This document shows, in pieces, positions 55,040 through 64,000 of a stretch of 64,000 nt of DNA. Below the pieces are notes generated by a model that made no database searches, was not told where the DNA came from, and was given only the letters and a program-made list of their open reading frames with translations. Both the position numbers and the translations under genes were made by a program. This DNA is from Leptidea sinapis (Eukaryota > Arthropoda > Insecta > Lepidoptera > Pieridae), in the NCBI RefSeq assembly GCF_905404315.1, contig NC_066276.1:13224001-13288000 (forward strand), written 5' to 3'. Within the stretch, counting starts at the first letter, position 1; every line of letters begins with the position of its first letter.

Positions 55040-55445
55040 AAAGATGTTTCACTTCAATAATCTGGAAAAACCGTGGGAACCTGGAGCGAGGTTAAGTAGC
55101 CTTCGAATCGCCGATGACGTCGTCCTTTTTTATGACAGTCCAGACTATTTATATGCAAACAGTTAAACCTAAATACGAATTATTTCCACAAGTTGCTAAA
55201 GATACCTCAAAGACTTCAAAGTCAACCAAATCATTATTGAAAATGTATTACACTTGAGTTAAGAAATTGATATGGGGAACGAAAACCAGTTCAAAGAAAT
55301 CAGCGGACGTATAAGATTTATATGGGGGGCCATACAAATCTGAAGGTTCTTTACTATCAAAAAGAAAGATCGCAACGGAACAAAAAGCCAGATTATTCGT
55401 TTAGTAAATACTGTCCTACTAACTGGGAACTGATTAACACTCACG
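55040..55445 (+). mobile_element. RTE-type LINE reverse transcriptase fragment
   Basis: The frame has ARLSSLRIADDVVLFYDSP (RT catalytic box, FADD as IADD). After a gap come EIDMGNENQFKEISGRIRF and FIWGAIQI, matching the thumb region (GRIxxxWxAF) of RTE-like elements. Degenerate and truncated. Confidence 0.65.
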
Positions 55446-55479
55446 ACTTATCTGTCAAAATTAGCATGCTATAGCCACC

Positions 55480-55705
55480 TGACTTCTAAAAGAGATGCTA
55501 CGTTTACGCATTAAAGGACCACATTCAGAGAGAATGTGTAAGGGGGTTTCATCTGCACTATTACAGAATCTACACGCTCTGCAATCTCTGAGACCTAAGA
55601 TTGAGAGGTGTTTGTTTAATCTGCAATGCCCAGTTAGTGTTCTGGCTAGAATACATAAGTTTTCCCTACTTAGCCCTAGTGCCATATGCGCAACAAGAAG
55701 TTGAA
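55480..55705 (-). mobile_element. R1-type LINE C-terminal fragment
   Basis: The - strand encodes LARTLTGHCRLNKHLSILGL, then DCRACRFCNSADETPLHILS and ECGPLMRKR. The LTGHCxLNxHL and C-x2-C-x-ETxxHxLxEC pattern is the C-terminal zinc motif of R1/I-group LINEs. Only this piece remains. Confidence 0.8.
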
Positions 55706-56015
55706 GGCTTGGATTAGGGTTATGGAATGACTGACCAACTACTACTAACTTGATTAATAACTCATAGCTAACAAACATACTGAAAATTATTATAAAAACA
55801 TTGACGTGAGATCTGGCAACGAAAACATATTTTTTTGTAAGAATGCAGTCGTCGTAATACCTGGAAAAACGCCAATTGCGCATTTATTTGAAAAAGCATT
55901 ATTCAACTTAAAACCTTGTCTTCACATGCATTAGGTACATGATAGATGAAGAATTACTTGCTGAAAAGTCCAAGACATACACGAATGATTATATTTTCAT
56001 TTGTTAAAGTCTTAC

Positions 56016-56249
56016 CTTCTTCTCCAGCTGTTTCTTGACAGTGACGAGTTGTTCCAGGTCGTCCTCATGCTGCCGCCGAAGCTGTGTTCGCACCAGCTGT
56101 AGCTCTCTGTGGGCGCGCTCAAATCGCCGCTTGTATTTCTCGCCGTTAACGCCAATCTCTGACTCCGAGCCCTCCGAATCGGATGGCTCTAGTCCGCCAT
56201 TCTCCGCTGACCGCCAGTGCAGGAGTTCGAGCTCCAGACGTTCGGATGC
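56016..56249 (-). CDS. Mhcl: Mhcl tail exon 2
   Basis: Seventy-eight codons between ACCTACAG and AAGAAG|GTAAGA. They encode ASERLELELLHWRSAENG, an acidic/Ser linker (LEPSDSEGSESEIG), then KYKRRFERAHRELQLV and EDDLEQLVTVKKQLEKK. The non-helical acidic insert sits where MYO18A has its VDDDDAGGEW break. The coiled coil resumes after it. Confidence 0.93.
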
Positions 56250-56360
56250 CTGTAGGTTTATAGGATAGTATTATTAGCAACAGAAGTAACGGTATGTGCT
56301 GTGTTCACCTGAAACAGAGCCGCCATCTCTGCTGAAAAATTTATTGAGGTCCATAATTAT

Positions 56361-56619
56361 TATCCAAATGTTATGAGTTTTCTTTAGTGTAAATCCGCCA
56401 ATATTTGTCCTTAAACAGTTCGTCATGTGTTTTACAATACGTCATAACTGCCAACAAATCACAGCGCGTCATATCATGGGACGAGGGTATGAAAAAGCGG
56501 TTTCCAGCTCAATTACTTCAGTCTCGTGCCATAGTTTGGTGAGTCAACATCTCCTGAGGATACCTCATGATGAAAGATGGCGGAATTAACACTAAAGAAA
56601 ACTCAAAACATTTGGACTA
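56361..56619. mobile_element. About 260-bp TIR element
   Basis: CCAAATGTTATGAGTTTTCT then TTAGTGTAAATCCGCCA at the left equals the inverse of the right end (TGGCGGAATTAACACTAAAG, AAAACTCAAAACATTTGG) over about 36 bp with few changes. Non-coding, 110 bp upstream of Mhcl exon 2 on the transcribed strand. Confidence 0.8.
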
Positions 56620-56639
56620 TCTCTGCTAAACAATAGCGT

Positions 56640-57630
56640 TTGTCGGTCCAATTACAGGCATAAGTCTCAGGGTGTCGTTAGTGCAGTGCGATGTGATTGA
56701 GCTATCAAATGATACTACGTCATCGTCAATTTGTGATGCTCTATGACTCCACATATACACGTAAGCGAATCTATTATTACTGTAACCGATTCTTAATTGA
56801 CAGGTTGTAAACCACCTTTGGCATTAGCACTTTAGTATTTTGAATATTAAACCAATAACTAATGCACACATTGACATATCAAAATTGGTCACGCAGGCTG
56901 TCAGCTCATCTAAATGCTGCACTGACCTCTACTATATGCCACTGGACTGGGGGCTGTCAAAGTGCTTTTGTGTCTGCCTGATATTCGCCATTTGGCGCTG
57001 TTAGCCATGTAGAGAGAGTCTGCGGTACTAAAACTAGTTCTAACAACCTCAGTAAACATCGATAGATGGTGGGAAACTATTAATAAAAAAAATTGTTGAT
57101 TTTTGAAGGATAAATATAACGGAAAACGAACGAAATTAATTCAAAATGCAAAAATACTTCAGAGTATTGTATGTTCCTTCGCAGTCATTTGTATTATACG
57201 TCAAAATTAGTTCTCTAGACGCTTCAAATAGGCAAAAATTTGATATCAAGCATATGGAACAGTCTGTCCAGTGGTATTTACAAAGTCAGTGAAATGCTGG
57301 CATTTTATAAATGTAGGGATCAAGCTATCAAATGTTACTATACCATCGATCGATTTGTGATGCTCTATGACTCTTTCCGTAACTAATCGCCATAAAACCT
57401 TTCCTCAGATAATGAATCTTAAAAATAGATCACTACTGCAAATAAAATACTTTATGTTTAACTACATGTAATTATAACTTAATTTTTAACTTGTTTGATT
57501 GTTTAAAAATAACATTATTTCACGTTTTTAAATAATAATTAATTACACGTATTTTGAAACTACTACAGTTTCATTATACATTTACTTATGATTAAATATT
57601 GTTTACGAATCACATTGCTCCTGTGATAAC
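56640..57630. other. Mhcl intron, no gene seen
   Basis: Contains two partly similar stretches, GAGCTATCAAATGATACTAC near 56699 and AAGCTATCAAATGTTACTAT near 57321, each followed by a TTTGTGATGCTCTATGACTC phrase. They suggest two copies of an unnamed repeat. No exon found. Confidence 0.4.
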
Positions 57631-57637
57631 AATCTAA

Positions 57638-58125
57638 TATTAGAATAGAATAGAATAGAAACACTTTATTAACAGTAAAACACACACCTTCAATTTACAG
57701 TAAAAATCTTAAAGAAATAAAAAATTAAATTAAATGTAACAAAAATTATTAAAATATAAACAAAAACAAAATATTAAATAACTGTGCGGCGCGTGATTCC
57801 CTGCTAAAAGGAGCTGACTCAGTATATTGTTGGTCAGTGCAGAAGACACCAGCACAAAACTGGTTTTCAGCAGCCCCTCGTGACATTTGGAGTAAACAGC
57901 TGTTGTAGCTTTCCCATTGTAATTTTTTTTCATGTACATGTAAATTTATAATAAGCATCATCATTATCATCAGCTGGAAGATGTCCATTGCTGGACAAAG
58001 GCCTCCACAAAAGATCTCCACGACGATCGGCCCTGCGCTGCCCTCAATACAATCCAATACGTATTCCGGCGATCTTGACCAGATCGTCGGTCCATGCTGT
58101 GGGAGGCCTACCAACAAAATCTAAT
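57638..58125 (-). mobile_element. LINE 3' ends: (AGAAT)n tail and RTE fragment
   Basis: AGAATAGAATAGAATAGAAA with CACTTTATTAACAG is a LINE poly-pentamer tail read in antisense. At 57960-58125 the RTE-type 3' phrase CCATTGCTGGACAAAGGCCT, GACGATCGGCCCTGCGCTGC and TGGGAGGCCTACCAACA recurs, as at 4590. No coding part remains. Confidence 0.65.
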
Positions 58126-58554
58126 ATAATATGAACTAATAAACCTAAATAATTTAATCAAGCGTCAAAAAAATCTGACTCAACCAAAATATTGTAGAAA
58201 GTATTTCGTATGTTTGCGAATATTTCATGAACAACAGCGGACGTTGGATTTATGTATATTTATTTATCGTCCACGTCTTTGGTATTTACGTTGGAACGTT
58301 ACAGAAACCTAGATTACGAAGACACATCTCTCTAAATGTGTCATGGCTTAACAAACTGATTTAAATTAGCTCGTTCAATATTATTGTGTATTAATTATAC
58401 TCTTATTACTACCATCACATATTCACGTGTTTAAATTTCTAAATCACTATTATTATTACTTCCTGAAATGTTCGTAACGTAAACTCTGTGATGGTTCCAA
58501 ATATTTTCAAAATGGCCCGATTCATAGGAAAACACACATTTAGTTTTAATAAAA

Positions 58555-58715
58555 AAGTCAAAGTCAAAGAAACTTTATTCAAAAAGGCTTTAACTAAGCG
58601 CTTCTGAATTGTCACTACAAATATTTCTTTTAAGTTACTTAATCTACCATATGTTCGTAAAAAGTTGACCTCGTGAGAAGAACATACAAGAAACTCAACG
58701 GCCGCTGTTTTCAAT
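58555..58715 (-). repeat. LINE 3'-UTR-like repeat
   Basis: AAAGTCAAAGTCAAAGAAAC then TTTATTCAAAAAGGCTT is the antisense 3' tail of a common lepidopteran CR1-like LINE, followed by GAACATACAAGAAACTCAAC. No RT remains. Flanking 58125-59490 holds nothing else I recognise. Confidence 0.55.
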
Positions 58716-59491
58716 CAAATAGAGTATTTTACAATGGCTGTAATATACATAACAAATACGTTTGTAAGGTACTACAAGCAATATATGAGTTGTGTTTAAA
58801 AAATATAAATTATTTCATGAAATAATAATAAAGAATTAAATGTAAGTATAAATATATATTACGAACATATGTCCCAGCGTCGCATTTTTCATTGCGTCTG
58901 CGCAATGTAATATGTGAATGTATAAAAATTGATCACATTTACTACAAATATTTGTTTATTTGTCTTGTAGAATTGTTTGCCAATATCTACATACAGAAAG
59001 CCTCTTCTCCGTTTCAAAACTAATGCAGACCGATAAGCAACATCTGAAGACAAAAACTGTAATAAAGTCCCAAGAAGAATATGAATGAATGAGGAAATAA
59101 AATTATAATAGCTTAAGGTGGGATAAAATAGGCGAAAATTTAATTTTGTACTCCTATTAGAATTATGATTGTATGATTAGATACAATGATAAGATATTCG
59201 AGGTAATTGAATAACTAATACAGTAATTGAGGGAGCGAAAGAAGATAAGAAAGACATAGATGTTTATATTTATTAATATCAAACACAAAATAGGCTCCCA
59301 TAAAAGTACGAGCAAATTTCTGCGTCTAAATTGATGCGCCAACTAACGAAAGTTATTTAGAACTCTAACGTTAATCAAAGCCAAGTTTAGAGTTGTTTTA
59401 GTGCACATAATTTTAATAATTTAATGACATAAATCTAGATTTTGTCCTTGCTCATCATGAAGATTCAATGATTGGTAGATATATATACTTA

Positions 59492-59886
59492 ACTAGCTGA
59501 TGCCCTCGACTTCGACCGCGTAGATATAGGGTTTTAAAAAATAATAATCAAGTTTGTAATTGAAGATTATCTCATGTCCTATTCCAGTTTCAGTGCCCGT
59601 TTTCGCTCCAGTTCCCAACATATCATATGAATCTTATTTCGAAGAAGATTGCTATGGCAAACTAAACCTACTATTGGTATAGCTATCGACGTGAATTTCT
59701 ATTTTTCACAAATCCCGCGGCAAGCATGGATTTTTCCGGAGTAAAGCCTAGTGGAGTAGCCTATGTCCTTTCCCAAGCACTTGTATATCGCTGTACCAAA
59801 TACCATCATCTAAAATAGGTTCAGTAGCTCCGGCGTAAAAGCGTAACAAATAAACTTACATTCACATTTATAATATTATAGTAGGA
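59492..59886 (+). repeat. Dispersed repeat next to Mhcl exon 1
   Basis: Begins TAGCTGATGCCCTCGACTTC and GACCGCGTAGATATAGGGTT, contains GGAGTAAAGCCTAGTGGAGT and AGCCTATGTCCTTTCCCAAG, and ends CATTTATAATATTATAGTAG. This is a very common lepidopteran repeat of LINE/Helitron-like origin. Similar starts are near 20775 and 45240. Confidence 0.65.
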
Positions 59887-59975
59887 CTATTAGAGCGTAT
59901 AAATAAATAAAGTAAGCTTTGACAAAGGCAATAAGAATACTCCTGAAATATGTTTGATTCAGGTGCAGGTGTTAC

Positions 59976-60119
59976 CTGTTGCAGTCTCTGGTTGTTAGAC
60001 TGCAGGTCCCGGTTGTCTCGCTCGATGCGGAGTCTCTCGGCGGCCTCGGCGTCCGCGCGCTCCGTCGCCACGGCAGCCGCTGACCTCTCCTCAGCCAGTT
60101 CACCACCCACCTCCGACAA
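59976..60119 (-). CDS. Mhcl: Mhcl tail exon 1 in window
   Basis: Forty-eight codons, phase 0 at both ends, between acceptor GGGCAG and donor CAACAG|GTAACA. They encode LSEVGGELAEERSAAAVA, then ERLRIERDNRDLQSNNQRLQ. This matches the MYO18A tail block with SELTDER and AERLR. Heptad spacing and the charge pattern indicate coiled coil. Upstream exons are not seen in 60120-64000. Confidence 0.9.
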
Positions 60120-60264
60120 CTGCCCGGCAATAAACAAAGCTTCAACTTCATGTTCGAGCAGCAAATTAAATTATTCTAATAATGTAATTTAGGTCGATTA
60201 GCTATTCGCCCGATCAGCAATGTTAACCGTAACTCATCTCTCCTTCTTTCTTCTCTCTTATCTT

Positions 60265-60450
60265 TAAACGAGCAATTCTTGTATATATATAATCTGAATT
60301 TCCGAAACGGCTCCAACGATTTTAATGAAATTTAGTATACATGTAGTTTCGGGGGTGCGAAATCGATCTAGCTAGTGTTCAATTTTTAAAGATGTATTTT
60401 ATCCATGTTCTATAATGGCTCAGACGGGAGATTGGGTGATCCGGAAAGTT
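60265..60450 (+). repeat. Dispersed repeat with ATCGATCTAGCTAG, second copy
   Basis: AAACGAGCAATTCTTGTATA, CGGCTCCAACGATTTTAATG, CGAAATCGATCTAGCTAG and a tRNA-like GGCTCAGACGGGAGATTGGG follow in the same order as in the interrupted copy at 2347-3470. This fixes the uninterrupted structure of that family. Confidence 0.65.
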
Positions 60451-60626
60451 TTTCTTTGTTCAAGTTTTGTACACTTAAAAATCCAAACAAGGCTCGGTCG
60501 ACCAGATAGCCTTAATTAAGCAGCAATTTAACAAAGTCATACTTAAAATTAGCGCAGGTTTTAAATGGAAAATGAGTAGTTCCCTTTTAATAAATAGTAC
60601 AAAGAAGATACATAACATGTTTTACT

Positions 60627-60996
60627 CACGGACTAGTAAAAAAAGGACGCCGCGCCGTGATATTAGCAAGTGAGGCACTTTTATGCTAGTGTGTGTGCGG
60701 TTACGGGGTATACCAGTTACACAATTTTTTCTCCCTTAAATAATCATATATCCACAAATACTTTTATATTATTGTTTTTACACTTTTTCACAACGTACGA
60801 CGGCATTTTTAAAATATTTTATTGCGACGCAAACTGATCTGTCACAGACGATGGCAAATCTCATAATGGCGGTCGATCGGCTTGTATTAGTGTAAGTGTG
60901 TGCGTGGGGCTATGCATTTACACGTTTACCGGATTGTTTTGGTGCCTCACTGTTATGTAAGGTGACACGGAGTCCTTATTTTTGTACTCGTCCGTG
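60627..60996. mobile_element. 370-bp element with about 50-bp TIRs
   Basis: The left end CACGGACTAGTAAAAAAAGG, ACGCCGCGCC ... AGTGAGGCAC equals the inverse of the right end (GTGCCTCACT ... GGAGTCCTTATTTTTGTACT, CGTCCGTG) with a few mismatches. The interior is non-coding. In the Mhcl intron right of exon 1. Confidence 0.75.
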
Positions 60997-61247
60997 GTTT
61001 TACTGTAGATTCATAGTACATCGCTTTGATTAATAACGTATTAATTGGTATCGTTCCACCTTTCTATTAACTTTTTATACATTCTCTGGTGCAAGTGTAT
61101 AGGGATGACCATTTGCCATCAGGTGACCGGAAAGCTCATTATCTCTCCTCTTTATCAAAACAAATATCCAGTGGTATCCGTTGTGTTACGTTTTCATTCT
61201 AAACTATGTAGTTACAATAAAAACAAAAAAATCCAAACAATGTTTAA

Positions 61248-61535
61248 TTTTTTTAGTGAAAATAAGGGACGAGACGAGCAGGATGTTCAGCTGATGCAAT
61301 TACAATGCAGTGTCCCTCAGGATTCTTGAAAAACCCAAAAATTCTGAGCGGCCTTATTGCGTCACCTTGAGACATAAGATGTTAAGTCTCATTTGCCGAG
61401 TAATTTCACTAGCTACGGTGCTGTTCAGAGTAATGTTTACAATAATTTACAGTTTACACATTACTGCTCCACGGCAGAAATAGGCGCCGTTGTGGTACCC
61501 ATAGTCTAACCGGCTTCCTGTGAAAGCATGTTTTT
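61248..61535 (+). mobile_element. Hairpin repeat family C, copy 4
   Basis: TAGTGAAAATAAGGGACGAG, arms AGTGTCCCTCAGGATT / AATTCTGAGCGGCC, CCTTGAGACATAAGATGTTA, ACATTACTGCTCCACGGCAG and CATAGTCTAACCGGCTTCC. It carries a small insertion or duplication (TTTACAATAATTTACAG) in the middle. Confidence 0.8.
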
Positions 61536-62089
61536 TAACAAATTTTATTTAAACGTGCGAAGTAAAGTGCAATACATAGCTTATATACATACAGACATTG
61601 TGTGCAATAAAAAAGTATCTAATCAAGTAAAGGCTTATACCAAAAAAAAAATTATCAGTTCAATTTCTTTTAAGCACCGTTGAAATTATGTGTTTATATA
61701 ATTAACAACACCAAGTTAACCACCATGTTATTGTTATCGTGTTACCAAAGTACTTTTTATAAGCTTTTATTATCAAACTTCAAACATAAAATAAAAAAAC
61801 ACATATCCAGTCTACCGGTTTAGAGATTAATGTAACATGAAGCAATTTAATGATGTGGTGCACACCTCACACACACGAGGGTTTCTTGCCAATAAAGTTT
61901 ATATATATTAATTTCTTAGAAGAAAAGGTCGATATTATTATATTCGTAAAATGCTTTTGAGATTTGGAGGCCTAACAAACTGAACGAGAAAAAGGCACGC
62001 ACCGTACAGCCTTGTCAATAGTAACTATGAATGAGCGAATGCTAATCAACGACAAAACACTGAAACTCACAAAAGTAAAGAGCTTTAAA
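61536..62089. other. Mhcl intron, nothing recognised
   Basis: AT-rich sequence without exon-like or repeat-like blocks that I can name. Confidence 0.4.
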
Positions 62090-62455
62090 ACATACTAAAC
62101 ATTACAAAATTAAATTTAAAAACAAAATTTAAGAACGATGCGGGACTCGAAACCTTGACATCTCGCTTTCCGTGCGAGCGCCCATCCACTGTGCCAGCCG
62201 TTCGAGTGTCGTAAAGTTCGTTAGACATAAGTAAGATAAAATAGATTCTATAGATGAAGCCACAACCTGAGAGTTGGACAAGACATTCAAGATTTACCAA
62301 CGATACGCCCCTCGAAGCGTTAGCTCGGTGGAAGAACGCTCGATTGGAACGCAAGAGGTCACAGGTTCGAGTCCCGCGTCGTTCATAAATTTTGTTTTCA
62401 AATTTAATTTGTGTTATAAATCCCAGAAGTAAGGGTTATCACTTTAAACAAATAA
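62090..62455. mobile_element. tRNA-like dyad repeat, long copy
   Basis: Two tRNA-like modules face each other. The left one reads antisense (GATGCGGGACTCGAAACCTT, GCGAGCGCCCATCCACTG). The right one reads sense (GCGTTAGCTCGGTGGAAGAA, GGTCACAGGTTCGAGTCCCG, CGTCGTTCA). Outer flanks AAATTTAA...AACAAAATTT and the inverse make terminal repeats. The right module has A- and B-box-like sequences 40 nt apart but mismatched stems, so I do not call a tRNA gene. Confidence 0.6.
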
Positions 62456-63549
62456 TAAATTGTTTAGACTAGACATTGTAGTAATTGTAAGAAATCAAGC
62501 AACAAAAGCCCAGATAATATTAAAACTGCATTTGGCATCTTCATTCGCCTAGGTAGTACATCAGTCAACAACACTTATTATGCAATGGCTTGGTCAACGC
62601 AGAACAATACAGTGATCGCCAAGGAAATACCTGTCGAATATAGTTTATGACTACAACTAGGGTTGTCACATGCACTTTACAATTAATTAGAAAGTTGTGT
62701 TGAAAATCAATTTATCTTCCTTTAAACCTTCTAACAAGAAAGTTGTTAATCGTATAATGATCATTCCCTAGACATGTCCAAAAACAGAAAAATGTGCACG
62801 GATACATCTATTCGGACACGTGTTCAATAAAAATTACTAATATATTTTTACACATTGTACAGAAAGGACCAATTACAACATTCCTTTATAAAAATTAAAA
62901 ATTCCTCAATAAAAAATTGGTTCCTATTTACAATAACAAGCTCAAGCACTGAGACAAATTAAAAAAAAAACTATTTATGCTGTGTTAAGTAAACCAAAAG
63001 GAGAAATACTGTGTATAAATATTAATATCTTCGCATATATAAAATGAAATGTAAAAATGATTAAAAAAAAACCATTGTAAATTCTTTGAATAAAGTGAAA
63101 ACCTAAATATAACATAACTTTAATGTTGTTAGCAACGTGTTAGTCGAATAGATATTTTAATTTGTAACACCGATAAGCTAAATATCGCATGATAATTTAC
63201 ATACAGCAAAGAAAAGGTGTTTATACAATCGTGCGGTAATAATGATCGAATTGTATCAGTGATGTGTTGGATATTATATTAGAATAAGAGAAAGGACGTC
63301 TATATTAGATAATCTTATAAGTAACCACAGTGAAACGTCTTGGAAATACAAATACATATTCAGAAGAAGAAAGAAGAATTCAGAAATGGATTTAGCGAGA
63401 TTGATGAAATATATGGGGATTTTTAGAGGCGAAAAACTGATCAGGGTCTCATCTCTGAGAATATGCGTTTGCCGAATTTTCACGTCATCCAGATATGTCT
63501 CTCTATCTACGCGAGAACCTTTATCCTTAGATAGTCTGTTACTATGATT
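62456..63549. other. Mhcl intron, no gene seen
   Basis: AT-rich sequence. The 69-codon - strand frame at 63483-63274 has no domain and no splice context fitting Mhcl phases. Confidence 0.35.
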
Positions 63550-63762
63550 ACTGTGTTTCGGTCTGAAGGGCGCCGGAGCTAGTGAAATTACTGGGCAAAT
63601 GAGACTTCACATCTTATGCCTCAGGGTGACAAGCGCAGTTGTAGTGCCGCTCAGAACTTTTGGGTTTTCCAAGAATACTGAGCGGCAATGCATTGTAATG
63701 GTATCAATTACCATCAGCTGAACGTCATGCTCGTCTCGTCCCTTATTTTCATAAAAAAAAAC
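63550..63762 (-). mobile_element. Hairpin repeat family C, copy 5
   Basis: Contains CTGTGTTTCGGTCTGAAGGG, GAGACTTCACATCTTATGCC, arms AGTGCCGCTCAG / CTGAGCGGCA, GTATCAATTACCATCAGCTG and the CTCGTCCCTTATTTTCATAA border. Its left part (ACTGCTTCACGGC...) is missing. Confidence 0.8.
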
Positions 63763-63774
63763 GATAAAAACAGC

Positions 63775-63942
63775 CCAGTAATATTAGTTTAGTGTGCGTG
63801 ACAAGCACTCGCGATTTGTACGACACTTTGTGTTAGAGTGCGTTAATTGCTCAAAATAGAGGTTAGTTCTAAAGTCTATTTTTGTTGACGATTTCACAGC
63901 TGTCATATGTCATCTAGACGTATAAATGATCTAAACCCTCAT
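63775..63942. mobile_element. Copy of the 44844 TIR element, inverted
   Basis: Shares GCGATTTGTACGACACTTTG, AATTGCTCAAAATAGAGGTT and the terminal TCACAGCTGTCAT then CATCTAGACGTATAAATGAT, all as the inverse of 44844-44990. The left end of the element is absent or diverged. Confidence 0.65.
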
Positions 63943-64000
63943 CTTTTTAATTCTTCGGCTCCATCACCCGGGTGCTTACCATTATGTATTAATTGACGGG

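Larger units (their letters stand above)
29404..60119 (-). other. Mhcl: Mhcl (myosin XVIII) gene, 3' half: locus span
   Basis: Fourteen - strand exons join in phase (2193 nt, 730 residues plus stop) into the coiled-coil tail of a class XVIII myosin. Diagnostic matches to MYO18A are KRQRKFDSELQNAQEE, RDQEEELDELAG, SSKLRLEMLLEQ, and KRYRALLRDAQTMLEQ with KAQIRQLKNQ. Conventional myosin II tails (zipper) do not carry this set in this order. Myosin XVIII is an actin-binding, largely motor-dead myosin that dimerises through this tail; Mhcl is the Drosophila member. Motor, neck and first tail exons lie right of the window. Introns total about 28 kb and hold one exceptional 98-bp tandem array plus many transposon remnants. 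Confidence 0.92.

Noticed and set aside
54798..55166. 122-codon + frame starting with a Leu/Ser-rich stretch like a signal peptide
   Set aside because: The hydrophobic start is translated CTCTCT tract, and the end is an RTE reverse transcriptase fragment.
29727..60119. Non-muscle myosin II heavy chain (zipper) as the - strand gene
   Set aside because: The tail motifs (RQRKFDSEL, DQEEELDE, RYRALLRDAQTMLEQ, IRQLKNQ) and the acidic Ser-rich end fit class XVIII, not the myosin II tail with its C-terminal non-helical piece.
62315..62390. Functional tRNA gene
   Set aside because: A- and B-box-like words are present, but the acceptor and anticodon stems do not pair well and the unit lies inside a repeat.

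Overview
The window is eukaryotic nuclear DNA, almost certainly from a moth or butterfly (Lepidoptera). It is AT-rich, carries two multi-exon genes with GT-AG introns, and its introns are crowded with CR1/Jockey/RTE-type LINEs, Tc1/mariner elements, tRNA-derived SINEs and short TIR elements of the kind found across Lepidoptera. There are no bacterial operons, ribosome binding sites or CRISPR arrays.

Two host genes converge. On the + strand, nine exons (906 to 26990) encode the last 467 residues of the single insect beta-adaptin AP-1-2beta: the C-terminal part of the trunk, a hinge with a clathrin-box-like motif, and the two-part ear. The 5' half lies left of the window. On the - strand, fourteen exons (60119 down to 29727) encode the last 730 residues of a class XVIII myosin (Drosophila Mhcl, vertebrate MYO18A): the coiled-coil tail and a Ser-rich C-terminus. 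The motor domain lies right of the window. All splice phases close in both genes, and the summed coding lengths are exact multiples of three. The 3' ends face each other across about 1.4 kb (28010-29403).

The most striking object is a 7.2 kb array of about 73 nearly identical 98-bp units (31806-38981) in the Mhcl intron after exon 12. Each unit copies the last 77 nt of that exon, its 5' splice site and the first 21 nt of the intron. The pre-mRNA would therefore carry about 73 consecutive copies of an exon end with a consensus GTGAGT donor, and only the first gives a full-length product.

The rest is layered transposon debris. The 11.2 kb AP-1-2beta intron 13529-24706 holds a LINE deletion derivative (14500-16840), a nearly complete decayed LINE (16850-20738), a TIR-flanked element encoding an uncharacterised protein (20899-22747), and, 21 bp further on, a Tc1 element with clean TIRs and a TA duplication (22769-24300). 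Mhcl introns hold LINE and mariner remnants and several TIR or fold-back elements. One dispersed family with an internal hairpin occurs at least six times.

Family assignments come from motif recognition and remembered family sequences; no database search was run. Exon borders are inferred from splice consensus, phase and homology.
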